From FEN-1350 sp964643355 (GTDB lineage: Bacteria > Planctomycetota > Phycisphaerae > Sedimentisphaerales > Anaerohalosphaeraceae): a stretch of 64,000 nucleotides of DNA. A program made the position numbers and the translations under genes. The DNA is taken from positions 18,626-82,625 of the forward strand of contig CAZXPW010000016.1 of the NCBI GenBank assembly GCA_964643355.1, given 5' to 3'. Under the pieces are notes generated by a model, which had not been told where the DNA came from, ran no database searches, and worked only from the letters and a program-made list of their open reading frames with translations. Shown piece after piece: positions 28,880 through 37,119 of the stretch (positions within the stretch are counted from its first letter, which is position 1; each line of letters opens with the position of its first letter).

Positions 28880-30283
28880 ATGGTTCGACAGATGATGACG
28901 GGATGGGCATGGATGTTGGGGTTGGTCTGTGTGGCTTCGGCGGGGGTTGTGTATGTGGACGACAGCGCCCTGGGGGCCAACGATGGGACAAGCTGGAAGG
29001 ACGCGTTTCTGTATCTTCAAGATGCACTGGCGACCGCTTCCGCCGGTCAGGAGATTCGCGTGGCGCAGGGGACATACCGGCCGGATCAGTCGTCATATCT
29101 GGACGGCCTGATTCCCGGGGATCGGAAGGCCTCGTTTCGGCTGAAGGGCGGCGTGGCAATCCTTGGCGGATATGCGGGATTCGGAGCGGGCAACCCCGAT
29201 GCACGGGATGTTCGGGGCTTTGAGACGATCCTCAGCGGCGATCTGAACGGCAACGATCAGGGCAGATGGTTTGATTCATCCAGGTTAGAGAATAGCTTTA
29301 ATGTGGTCACGGCGGAGGGGCTCCTGTCGGGAGCGGCTTTGGATGGATTTACTGTCACCGGCGGATACGGCGGGCCCGATGTATATCATATGGGCGGCGG
29401 ATTGTTCAGCCATGCGACGATAGGGTTAGAGGTTCGGCATTGCCTGTTCCACGGCAACTTCGGATATAAAGGCGGCGGATTATACGATTCGTGGAGTTCG
29501 AGCAGCCGGACGACGAATTGCGTATTTACGAATAACTATGGGAATCAGGGCGGCGGAGTGTATCTGAATGGCGAGTTTTGTATGACGCTGGATCATTGCC
29601 TGATCGTTGGCAATCAGGCCGAATGGGGTGGGGGGATTTATCTGGATGAGGCCTATACGGCGATTGTTAATTGCACGATCGCACAGAACCATGCCCGCGA
29701 CCAGTGGGGCGGCGTGATCGATACGCCGGGAACCAGCCATTTCTGGTCGTGCATCTTCTGGGGCAATACCTGTTCGGATGGAAGTGTTGAGTGGGCCAAC
29801 ATTGGGCGCAAGGGCGATTTCTCGCGGTTCGATTATTGCTGCGTGCAGGGATGGACAGGCCAGTTTGCCGGGGTCGGGACAATCGACGCACATCCCTTTT
29901 TTGCCAAGGAGGGGTTGTGGACAAACGGTAATGAAGGCGGATTCGGAACAGGAAGGATATTTCATTGGAAGAGTAGCGACTATCGCCTCATGAGCCAGGG
30001 CGGACGATGGGATCCGGACTACAATATATGGGTAAAGGATTGGATAACCAGCCCGTGTATCGATACCGGAGACCCGTATGGTCCGATCGGCTCCGAGCCG
30101 TTCCCGAACGGCGGGGTCGTGAACATGGGGGCCTACGGCGGCACGGCCGAGGCGAGCAAATCCTGGTTTGGCAAGCCGGTGTGCGAGGTCATCATGGCGG
30201 GGGATATCAACGGCGACTGCACAGTCGATCTGGCCGATTTTGCGATTCTATGCCGGAATTGGTTTTGGAATGGATTCGATTGA
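28880..30283 (+). CDS. Secreted right-handed beta-helix protein with dockerin-like C-terminus
   Basis: 467 residues from the ATG at 28880 (AAGGAG 7 nt upstream). Signal peptide about 1-22 (VCVASAG). It starts VVYVDDSALGANDGTSWKDA, the conserved opening of secreted beta-helix (pectate-lyase-like) proteins. Repeating coils with GGG turns follow (HMGGGLFSH, YKGGGLYDS, NQGGGVYLN, EWGGGIYLD) and end in SPCIDTGDPYG and VVNMGAYGG, the standard end of this family. The final AGDINGDCTVDLADFAILCRNW is one dockerin-like repeat. It may bind or cleave a polysaccharide; no catalytic residues could be assigned. Confidence 0.87.
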   Translation: MVRQMMTGWAWMLGLVCVASAGVVYVDDSALGANDGTSWKDAFLYLQDALATASAGQEIRVAQGTYRPDQSSYLDGLIPGDRKASFRLKGGVAILGGYAGFGAGNPDARDVRGFETILSGDLNGNDQGRWFDSSRLENSFNVVTAEGLLSGAALDGFTVTGGYGGPDVYHMGGGLFSHATIGLEVRHCLFHGNFGYKGGGLYDSWSSSSRTTNCVFTNNYGNQGGGVYLNGEFCMTLDHCLIVGNQAEWGGGIYLDEAYTAIVNCTIAQNHARDQWGGVIDTPGTSHFWSCIFWGNTCSDGSVEWANIGRKGDFSRFDYCCVQGWTGQFAGVGTIDAHPFFAKEGLWTNGNEGGFGTGRIFHWKSSDYRLMSQGGRWDPDYNIWVKDWITSPCIDTGDPYGPIGSEPFPNGGVVNMGAYGGTAEASKSWFGKPVCEVIMAGDINGDCTVDLADFAILCRNWFWNGFD

Positions 30284-30334
30284 CTCTCCATTGGAAGCGA
30301 AGGAGGAAGGCAGATTTGCCTGGCGGCGCAAACC

Positions 30335-30368
30335 AACGGCTGATGACGGGCGTATGTCATCAGCCGTT
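30335..30368. terminator. Strong inverted repeat between convergent genes
   Basis: A perfect 13-bp stem (AACGGCTGATGAC / GTCATCAGCCGTT) with loop GGGCGTAT lies 51 bp after the beta-helix stop and 36 bp beyond the PilZ stop. The plus side continues GTGCTTTCTCT, with only a weak T-run. It probably works as a bidirectional terminator. Confidence 0.65.
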
Positions 30369-30404
30369 GTGCTTTCTCTATCTATTCATTCCCGAAGGGG
30401 GGGC

Positions 30405-30743
30405 CTATACGGTTTCAATATCCTTGTCGCTGAATTGAACGGCCATACCAATGCAGGCGCCTTCGAGCATTCCCTTGCGGTCAACACGAAGCACTTTTGC
30501 GCATTTGATTCTGGCATATTGGCCTTTCTGTCGGGCCAGGGTCATGGTTCGGGGAAAATTGATTTCCACTTCCTGGCCGGGCCGGATCGGCGTGGTCATT
30601 GGGACTGTGAGGTAGGCACCACCACGGCTGACATTTTTGCTGCGGCCGTTGAAGAAACGATTGGCATCGGGAAGCCAAACACTGACGGGCCAGGATAAAT
30701 CGGAACGGACATCCTTTCGCTGTTCTGCTAATGTGGTTTCCAT
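30405..30743 (-). CDS. PilZ-domain protein (c-di-GMP binding)
   Basis: 112 residues from the ATG at 30743 (GGAG about 7 nt upstream). A single PilZ domain fills the protein. The RxxxR motif reads QRKDVR (about 8-13) and the second motif reads NVSRGGAYL (equivalent of D/NxSxxG), so cyclic-di-GMP binding is likely. The downstream strands GQEVEINF and GMAVQF complete the barrel. It is a stand-alone effector without an attached enzyme; it may control surface behaviour or exopolysaccharide, but no partner is adjacent. Confidence 0.85.
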   Translation of the reverse strand: METTLAEQRKDVRSDLSWPVSVWLPDANRFFNGRSKNVSRGGAYLTVPMTTPIRPGQEVEINFPRTMTLARQKGQYARIKCAKVLRVDRKGMLEGACIGMAVQFSDKDIETV

Positions 30744-31321
30744 ATCGCACTCCGTTAATATGGTTAATAAACTTTTCATGGATAATTATCGGAAAAGTTA
30801 AGATAGACAAAATAGTGTATTTGGTTAAAATAATTCAGTCGGATATTTTTTTTATCTGAGATCGTGTTCGTTGGGGACTATCGCATATTTTATTGGACCT
30901 TTCGGATAAGATTTTTTCAGCATATTGGCATTTCCAGTATCAGTCAGATGGTATCCAAAGTTTTCAGAGATCTTGAAGTAGGATAGCCCCGTCCTTTGGG
31001 GGTCCGAAAGTTGTCCAAGTCGGACGAGAATTCATAGATCGGATCTGACATAAACGGGGGAGGTTCTGCGTCTGTATAGTGGACGGTGATGTGAAGATAG
31101 TCGGATCGCCAAATAAGGGGCAGAATCATGGGGGGGATCCGATTTGTATTTCTTCCGAAACGAAATCCTTATCAAAGCCGAAGAAATGAAGGGAAACCGG
31201 TTGACGAAGATCACGCAAGCCGGTATCCTCACCGCGAGGGAAACCGAGTGGAATAGCAATCGAACGATGGGTTGATCGTGAGGCGACAATTCCGACAAAG
31301 CGAGAAGACACAGGAGGTCTG
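30744..31321. other. Intergenic divergent region
   Basis: 578 bp between PilZ (minus) and the HEAT gene (plus). The left 200 bp are markedly AT-rich with runs of A and T and probably hold the PilZ promoter (TTGTCT about 16 bp from TAATTA, minus strand, weak). Several 30-60 codon frames exist (for example ATG at 31128, 42 codons) without family features. The right part carries the promoter at 31201-31229. Confidence 0.45.
31201..31229 (+). promoter_or_regulatory. Sigma70-type promoter for the HEAT-repeat gene
   Basis: TTGACG (31201-31206), a 17-bp spacer and TATCCT (31224-31229); the predicted leader is about 86 nt. Confidence 0.55.
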
Positions 31322-33562
31322 TTGAAGCGGACGGGAATCATCGGTTGGATGATGATCGGCATGTTGGGTTTTTGCGTTCCCTTAACGATGGCCCAAGATG
31401 CGGAGGACGGGGTATTGCCGAGTTCCCTGTCTGAGCCGACCGAGACGGATGCCCAGCGGCAGTTGCGGATCATCCGAACGGCCTTGTTACAGGGTCAAAC
31501 GGAAGAAAGTCGCATGGATGCCGCCATCGAATTACTGGGTCGGGCCGACAGCGCATCTCGTGAATTGCTCCTGCAGTCTCTGGTAGCCAAAGATAATCCG
31601 TTGACACGGCAGGCCATCTGTCGGGCCCTTATCAAGAGCCGAGGTTTGCCGGAGATGGTCAGCAAACCGGAAGAGCTTCTCAAGCCGGTCGTCGGAATCC
31701 TCTCCTCGACCGAAACCTCCGAAGCGCGTCTTGCGGGGGAGGCCTTGTTGATTTATCCATTTGCCCGCGTGTTCGAGTCGCTGTCCCTGATGGCGGCGGA
31801 CTCGACGCTGGATTCGCGAAGCCGGCAAAATGTGATCTATGCTCTGAAACTGTGGCCGGAAAAAGAGGCGATCGCGACGATTCACTCGCTTCGCAAAGAC
31901 GGCGACAAGACCGTCGCGCTGGCGGCGGAAAAGGCCCTGCAGGAGATCTTTGGGGTCCCGGAAGGGACGCGCTCCACGACGCTGGATGGAATGGTTCAGG
32001 ATTTTCTGAGTCGCAGTTCGACGGAATTTATCCGAGACCTGATGGCGGTTCTTCGAGATCGCGTCGCTCGTCAACAGGAACAACTCCGTTTGGTTGGAGC
32101 GGATCGAGACATTTGGAAGAACAAGTACCTGGCAATGCAGGATAAGGAGTATGCGGCGGCCGAGGACACGGCCAAACCGGGAATTCTGGTCGCCAAACTG
32201 ACCAGCGAGTTTTCGGCGGAACGGTTGTGGGCGCTGGGCAAGGTATCAACTTATGCGGCGATGGCGTCGGCCGAGTTACGGACGGCGGTCTTGTCGCTGG
32301 TATCGGATCCGGATCGCGAAGTCCGATTGGCGGCGGCGAAGGTACTGGCCAGCAAAAGCGCATTGGATCCTGCCGAAAAACTTTTGGCCCAATTGCAGGC
32401 GGAAAAGGACAACGAGGTGCGTCTGGCATTGTTTCAGGCCTTGGGGGAAGCGTGTTCATTCGCCTTTACGCCGGGTTCGCCCATTAAACTGCCGGCGACG
32501 ATACGAATGGAGACCCTTCGGCTGGCGGGTACTTTCCTGGCGGAGAAGGAATCGGACCGGGTGTATCCGGCCGCGGAAGTGATTCGCAAGTTACTGGAAA
32601 TCAACGGGATTGAGACCCCGGTGGCCCAAAGTTATTTGAGAATGATTCTGACGCGATATCAGGCGACAGAAGGGCAAACGGGTTCTCTTCGCGGTCAGTT
32701 GCTGATGGTGATGGCCAAACTGTGCGGTAAGACGGCCCTTCGGGATGTCGCGGCAATTATCTATCAGCCGGCGTTCGTTGCGGGATTATCGGATACGATG
32801 GACGCAACTGTTCGAGAGGCGTCGGTGACGGGATTGGCGAATATCGGCAAGCCGCAGGCCTATTCATCCTTTCGCGATCGTAAACTGATGGAGGATCCCA
32901 GCCCGGCGGTTCGAAAAATCGTGATGGGGCTGGCGGGGGAAGTTGGGGACGAAAAAGATCTTGTATGGCTGTCGGAACGGTTGTCGATTCCCGGAGAATC
33001 GGAAGCGGCCTGGTCGTCCATGACCTCCATTTTGCAGCGGCAGGGATCCATGGTGATCCTGGGATGGATCGATAAGCTCAAGGCCAATGCGGGGAACCTG
33101 TCTCGGGTAACCGATCTGCTGGGGATGGCGGAAGTTCGATTGCAGGGGGATCAGAACGCCGCGGCCCTATTAAGCGTGCGAATGGAATTGCTGGGTCGTT
33201 ATTTGTCGATCGGGGATCATGCCCGCGCCGTGGGAGTCTTTTCGCGACGGCTGATCGAACAAAAGGATCTCAAGCCGGACGATCCCCTCGTTGTTCTCCT
33301 TCAGACATACCTTAATTCTGAGACGGTCCCCGGCGAAACCAAAGCGGCCCTGCTCAATGCTCTGGGCGCGATCACGGCGCCGGCTGGCACGAGCTGGCCG
33401 AACTGGGCCGAGCAGCTTAAGGCCTGGCAGAAACAATTTCTTCCGCAGATTTCCGCACCGGCCGTTTCAAAGGAAGCAACGGAGACCTCCGCTTTATCCG
33501 CATCAGAATCTGTGTCGGGAGCTACGACGAGTAAACCGGTCAGTCTTCCCAAGACCAAGTGA
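31322..33562 (+). CDS. Exported HEAT-repeat protein
   Basis: 746 residues starting with TTG at 31322, chosen because a perfect GGAGGT lies 5 nt upstream and the next codons form a signal peptide (MKRTGIIGWMMIGMLGF, cleaved near TMAQ). The mature protein is nearly all alpha-helical with HEAT/armadillo-like repeats (for example VLSLVSDPDREVRLAAAKVL, MDATVREASVTGLANIGKP, MEDPSPAVRKIVMGLAG). A coiled-coil stretch lies around 230-265 (FIRDLMAVLRDRVARQQEQL). The tail is Ser/Thr/Ala-rich and disordered. Such periplasmic HEAT proteins usually mediate protein-protein contacts; no partner can be assigned. Confidence 0.8.
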   Translation: MKRTGIIGWMMIGMLGFCVPLTMAQDAEDGVLPSSLSEPTETDAQRQLRIIRTALLQGQTEESRMDAAIELLGRADSASRELLLQSLVAKDNPLTRQAICRALIKSRGLPEMVSKPEELLKPVVGILSSTETSEARLAGEALLIYPFARVFESLSLMAADSTLDSRSRQNVIYALKLWPEKEAIATIHSLRKDGDKTVALAAEKALQEIFGVPEGTRSTTLDGMVQDFLSRSSTEFIRDLMAVLRDRVARQQEQLRLVGADRDIWKNKYLAMQDKEYAAAEDTAKPGILVAKLTSEFSAERLWALGKVSTYAAMASAELRTAVLSLVSDPDREVRLAAAKVLASKSALDPAEKLLAQLQAEKDNEVRLALFQALGEACSFAFTPGSPIKLPATIRMETLRLAGTFLAEKESDRVYPAAEVIRKLLEINGIETPVAQSYLRMILTRYQATEGQTGSLRGQLLMVMAKLCGKTALRDVAAIIYQPAFVAGLSDTMDATVREASVTGLANIGKPQAYSSFRDRKLMEDPSPAVRKIVMGLAGEVGDEKDLVWLSERLSIPGESEAAWSSMTSILQRQGSMVILGWIDKLKANAGNLSRVTDLLGMAEVRLQGDQNAAALLSVRMELLGRYLSIGDHARAVGVFSRRLIEQKDLKPDDPLVVLLQTYLNSETVPGETKAALLNALGAITAPAGTSWPNWAEQLKAWQKQFLPQISAPAVSKEATETSALSASESVSGATTSKPVSLPKTK

Positions 33563-33611
33563 AAAGTGAAATCTTGGTTCCGCAGCATGGGCAGGGGAGA
33601 GACGGTTTTGT

Positions 33612-34868
33612 TTATTTTCCGATACAGAATAATGTTTTATAGGTTTTGATCAGGACTCTGTTATTGGAAAAAACGGGAGTGGCCAGGGTGAATTCGCCCA
33701 GATCATTGGAGGCCAGCAATTTGAATTCCTCGCCCTGCTGAAGGACAAAGGTCGTTCCCGAATCACTCGTCAGATAGATTTTCCCATCCACCAGAACCGG
33801 GGAGGCGCTGAATGTCGCCCTGCGGTTGGCCAATTCGCCGGACCAGAGGGTCTTGCCGGTCCCGATCTCCATGCATTCGAGCTGGCCACGATCGGAAAGC
33901 ACATAGAGCCGACCGTCTTTGGCGGCGGGGGAGGGAAGATCGCAGGCGAGATTGTCACGAAACCAGACGACATGACTTTGGGTGACATCGCCCGAGCCGC
34001 CGAGACGCACGGCAGTGAGGGTTTTGCCGCGGGCGTAAGGGGCGACGAGGATGCCGTCGCAGACCACGGGGGAAGCGATGCAGCGGAAAAACTCCTGCCC
34101 GCCTGGATTAAGGCCGCCGACTCGCCAGATTTCACGGCCGTCGGAGGCGTCATGGGCCGTGATATGATCGGCGCCAAGAACGAAAAGAAGTTGCCGGTCG
34201 CCTTCGGAATAGACAATCGGGGTGGTGTAGCTTTGGTTGGCCTCGCGAGGAGCGTTGAGAGAGCGATCCCGCTTCCATGCCTCAGTCCCCGTTTTTTTGT
34301 CAAAGGCGACCAGAAAAGACGGTTTGTCGTGGATGACGGCGACCACGACCTGATCCTGTGTCAGGACCGGCGAGGTTCCCAAATCCCACCAAAGCGTATC
34401 GGGACCATAGAGTTTCTGGATGTTCTTGTGCCAGACGATGTTGCCTTCGAAATCCAGGCAAGCCAAGTCGCCGCTGCGGTAGTAAACGAAGACATGGGTG
34501 CCGTCGGTGGTGGGAGACGGGTGAGCGCCGCTGCCTTTGCGGTCATGCCTGCCTTTTCGTTCATCGCCTACCGATGTTTTCCAAAGGATATTTCCGAAAC
34601 GGTCTATGCCCAAAACAAGATTCTTGCCGTCACCCGTGGTCGTGACAAAAATCCGGTCGCCCCAGACGGCAGGGGTGGAACCGCTGCCTCCGGGCAGAGG
34701 AACCTTCCATGCGACATTGTCCGTCGCACTCCAGGATATGGGCACATTGGTCGCATCGCAGACGCCGTTGAAGGCGGGCCCCCGCCATACGGGCCAATGG
34801 TCGGCTCCCCTGACGCCGGGCGACAAACTGATAACCGCTACGAGAAATGCCCTAATGGATCGTTTCAT
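33612..34868 (-). CDS. Exported PQQ-like beta-propeller protein (second copy)
   Basis: 418 residues, signal peptide about 1-21. The propeller opens HWPVWRGPAFNG and repeats blades such as LGIDRFGNILW, VAFDKKTGTEAW, TAHDASDGREIW and MEIGTGKTLW. It is a clear paralogue of the protein at 8733-9950, with the same WRGP start, WSAT segment and blade order, but they are diverged. No catalytic domain is seen. It lies 21 bp downstream of the cyclophilin lipoprotein and is probably in its operon, which would fit an outer-membrane or periplasmic folding/assembly role. Confidence 0.85.
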   Translation of the reverse strand: MKRSIRAFLVAVISLSPGVRGADHWPVWRGPAFNGVCDATNVPISWSATDNVAWKVPLPGGSGSTPAVWGDRIFVTTTGDGKNLVLGIDRFGNILWKTSVGDERKGRHDRKGSGAHPSPTTDGTHVFVYYRSGDLACLDFEGNIVWHKNIQKLYGPDTLWWDLGTSPVLTQDQVVVAVIHDKPSFLVAFDKKTGTEAWKRDRSLNAPREANQSYTTPIVYSEGDRQLLFVLGADHITAHDASDGREIWRVGGLNPGGQEFFRCIASPVVCDGILVAPYARGKTLTAVRLGGSGDVTQSHVVWFRDNLACDLPSPAAKDGRLYVLSDRGQLECMEIGTGKTLWSGELANRRATFSASPVLVDGKIYLTSDSGTTFVLQQGEEFKLLASNDLGEFTLATPVFSNNRVLIKTYKTLFCIGK

Positions 34869-34889
34869 CCGAGGACTCCTGTCGCGATT

Positions 34890-35645
34890 TTAGGACTTGG
34901 GTTGTTGAATGACCCTGGCCGAATGGATCACCACCGGTTCGACGGGTACATTTTGGAAAAATCCTTTGGTGGCCGTTGCCACGGATGCGATGGCGTCAAC
35001 GACCTCCATCCCTTTCAGGACTGATCCGAAGACGGCATACCCGGGATTGCCCCCCCGGACAAAATCAAGACTGGTGTTGTCGACATGATTGATAAAGAAT
35101 TGGGAAGTGGCACTGTTGGGATTTTGAGTTCGCGCCATGGCGATTGTGCCCCGGAGGTTTTTCAGACCGTTGGAGGCCTCGTTGACGATGGGATCTCGTG
35201 CGGCTTTCTGCTGGAGGTTGGGCGTGAATCCACCGCCCTGAATCATAAAACTCTTGATAACCCGATGGAAGATTGTGCCGTCGTAGAAACCGCCCTGAAC
35301 ATATTGAATGAAATTCTGAACCGTGACCGGGGCGGCTTTGTGATTGAGAGCCAGCAGGATGTCTCCTTTGGAGGTTTTCAGCTCTACAACCCAGATCCCT
35401 TCCGGAAGACCTGGAATTACAGGTACAGAGACGACGGGGGATGATGAAGTCTCTGAGGTCGGTTTTGCCGCGTCGGAAGATTTTTCGGCGGCGGAGGAGG
35501 CGGCCTTGGCAACGGGCTCGGCCGGCGGGGGAGTCGTGTTGGGGGACGAGGCCTGTTTTTCGGGTTTACACCCCATGCCGAGACACAGAAGGACCGATAA
35601 TACCATGATATCCGTAAACTGAACGAAGGATCGAATCGCCGACAT
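34890..35645 (-). CDS. Peptidyl-prolyl cis-trans isomerase, cyclophilin-type lipoprotein
   Basis: 251 residues from the ATG at 35645 (AAAGGA about 6 nt upstream). A signal sequence ends in CLGMGC (weak lipobox, Cys about 26), then a 60-residue Pro/Ser/Ala-rich linker, then the cyclophilin barrel from about 85 (VVELKTSKGDILLALN). Active-site strands are intact: FYDGTIFHRVIKSFMIQGG (Arg and Phe) and NSATSQFFINHVDN (Gln/Phe). It accelerates prolyl isomerisation of exported proteins. The PQQ-like propeller follows after 21 bp. Confidence 0.92.
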   Translation of the reverse strand: MSAIRSFVQFTDIMVLSVLLCLGMGCKPEKQASSPNTTPPPAEPVAKAASSAAEKSSDAAKPTSETSSSPVVSVPVIPGLPEGIWVVELKTSKGDILLALNHKAAPVTVQNFIQYVQGGFYDGTIFHRVIKSFMIQGGGFTPNLQQKAARDPIVNEASNGLKNLRGTIAMARTQNPNSATSQFFINHVDNTSLDFVRGGNPGYAVFGSVLKGMEVVDAIASVATATKGFFQNVPVEPVVIHSARVIQQPKS

Positions 35646-35685
35646 ACTTATCCTTTCAAAAAAGTGATGGATCATTTTGGCTCAT

Positions 35686-35714
35686 AGGATACAGTAATGG
35701 CGTCCAGATGGCAA
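35686..35714 (-). promoter_or_regulatory. Sigma70-type promoter for the cyclophilin operon
   Basis: Minus strand: TTGCCA (35714-35709), a 17-bp spacer and TATCCT (35691-35686), about 40 nt before the ATG at 35645. Confidence 0.6.
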
Positions 35715-35754
35715 GACCTCTGTTGTCGATGAGAGTTTATAGGAAAGGATGTGG

Positions 35755-36552
35755 ATGGCCGGAGTTATTGATTTTCATGCACATGCATTCCCGGATGCGG
35801 TTGCGGACGCCGCGATGGCCAAGTTGCGGGCGGAGGTGCCGCAGGTTCCTTGTTATCTGGATGGAAAGATCGGTTCGCTGCTCCAGTCGATGGACGAAGC
35901 CGGAATCGAGATCAGCGTTCTCTGTTGTATTGCGACGCGTCCGAAGCAATATGAATCCATCCTGACCTGGTGTGGTCAGATCCGATCCTCTCGAATCGTT
36001 CCGTTTCCATCGGTACACCCGGCCGATCCGAACTCCCTTGAGAAAATCAGTCAGATAGCGGCCGAGGGATTTCAGGGAATCAAGATGCATCCCTATTATC
36101 AGGACTTTGTTCTCGATGAATCGCGGATGATGCCGTTGTACGAACGAATGTGCCGAGAGGGGCTCATTCTTGTGGTACACACCGGGTTTGATATCGCTTT
36201 CGAACGGATTGATCGAGGCGGGCCGGATCGAATTCTTCGTGTCCATGAAGCATTCCCGGAACTCAAACTTGTGATGACGCATATGGGCGCCTGGGAACAA
36301 TGGGATCGGGCCGGAGAAGTCCTGACAGGCCGTAGAATTTATATGGACATCTCGTATTCCGCAGATTTTCTTGGAGTCCAATCGATGCGAAATCTGATTG
36401 TTCGTCATCCGGCCGAATATGTCCTGTTTGGTACAGATTCTCCTTGGGATGATCAGAAGCGATGTATTCAGATGGTTCGCGATCTGCATTTGGGACTTCA
36501 TCGGGAATCTCTTTTGCTGAGAGAGAACGCTAAAAGACTGCTGGCCATCTGA
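35755..36552 (+). CDS. Amidohydrolase-family TIM-barrel metal-dependent hydrolase
   Basis: 265 residues. The start at 35755 is favoured over an ATG at 35749 because AGGAAAGG is then 6 nt away. Metal-binding and active-site features: IDFHAHAFP (HxH on strand 1), GIKMHPYYQDF, LILVVHTGFD (His), LVMTHMGAW (His) and LFGTDSPWDD (Asp on strand 8). This is the amidohydrolase 2/TatD-like group of cytoplasmic hydrolases or decarboxylases. The substrate is unknown. It is a single gene, divergent from the cyclophilin operon. Confidence 0.87.
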   Translation: MAGVIDFHAHAFPDAVADAAMAKLRAEVPQVPCYLDGKIGSLLQSMDEAGIEISVLCCIATRPKQYESILTWCGQIRSSRIVPFPSVHPADPNSLEKISQIAAEGFQGIKMHPYYQDFVLDESRMMPLYERMCREGLILVVHTGFDIAFERIDRGGPDRILRVHEAFPELKLVMTHMGAWEQWDRAGEVLTGRRIYMDISYSADFLGVQSMRNLIVRHPAEYVLFGTDSPWDDQKRCIQMVRDLHLGLHRESLLLRENAKRLLAI

Positions 36553-37119
36553 AGGCCGGCGTCGTTTGACCGGGAACCAAGTTTGGCCAGGAAGGCGAAA
36601 AAATTATCGGACCACAAAAAATTTTTTATTCTCCGCTTGATTTCCCCGAAAATGTTACTATGAATAGTTACGGTTGTTCCGTGAGTTTATGGTTTTGCTT
36701 TTGTCTTCGGCCAGGTTAACGGGTTCGGGAGTGTATGCTGGCCTGAGGGGTAAGCTTCTTGTTTCCGGGAGAGCATGGATTCGGTCGTGAAGGACAGGGA
36801 TGTGTCGTATGCCGGTTTTCAGTATTGGAATTCGGGATTGTAATGCCCAATTCGGAGTCGAGGTATCCCTTTTTTGGTTCTTCATCCAGAGTAAAATTCC
36901 CTGATGACAGATAGTGTCAATCTGAAATATCCGGTTCGTGTTGCCTGAAGAAGAGCAAAAGTACCGGTTCGTAAAACGAATTTCTCCGAGATGCGGAATA
37001 TTCCGGAATTAAAAAATGTCAAATCAGAACCAGAAGTAAACCGATAATACAAGGGTAGCATCGTAAACACAAGTAGATGAAGGAACTAAGGTTAAGGTCA
37101 GGCAGTTAGGAGAACTGGA
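36553..37119. other. Long leader/intergenic region before the porin gene
   Basis: 567 bp without a supported gene. A candidate promoter is TTGATT (36637-36642), 16 bp, TATGAA (36659-36664), just after an A/T-rich run; this would give a leader of about 450 nt. Inside it are GGCCAG / CTGGCC around 36709-36744 and a T-run after CGAGGTATCCC near 36870. No known riboswitch class was recognised. A second promoter near 37040 (GATAATAC) lacks a good -35. Confidence 0.45.

Noticed and set aside
36658..36885. 75-codon minus-strand frame in the porin leader
   Set aside because: No ribosome site, no hydrophobic or family features; probably chance.
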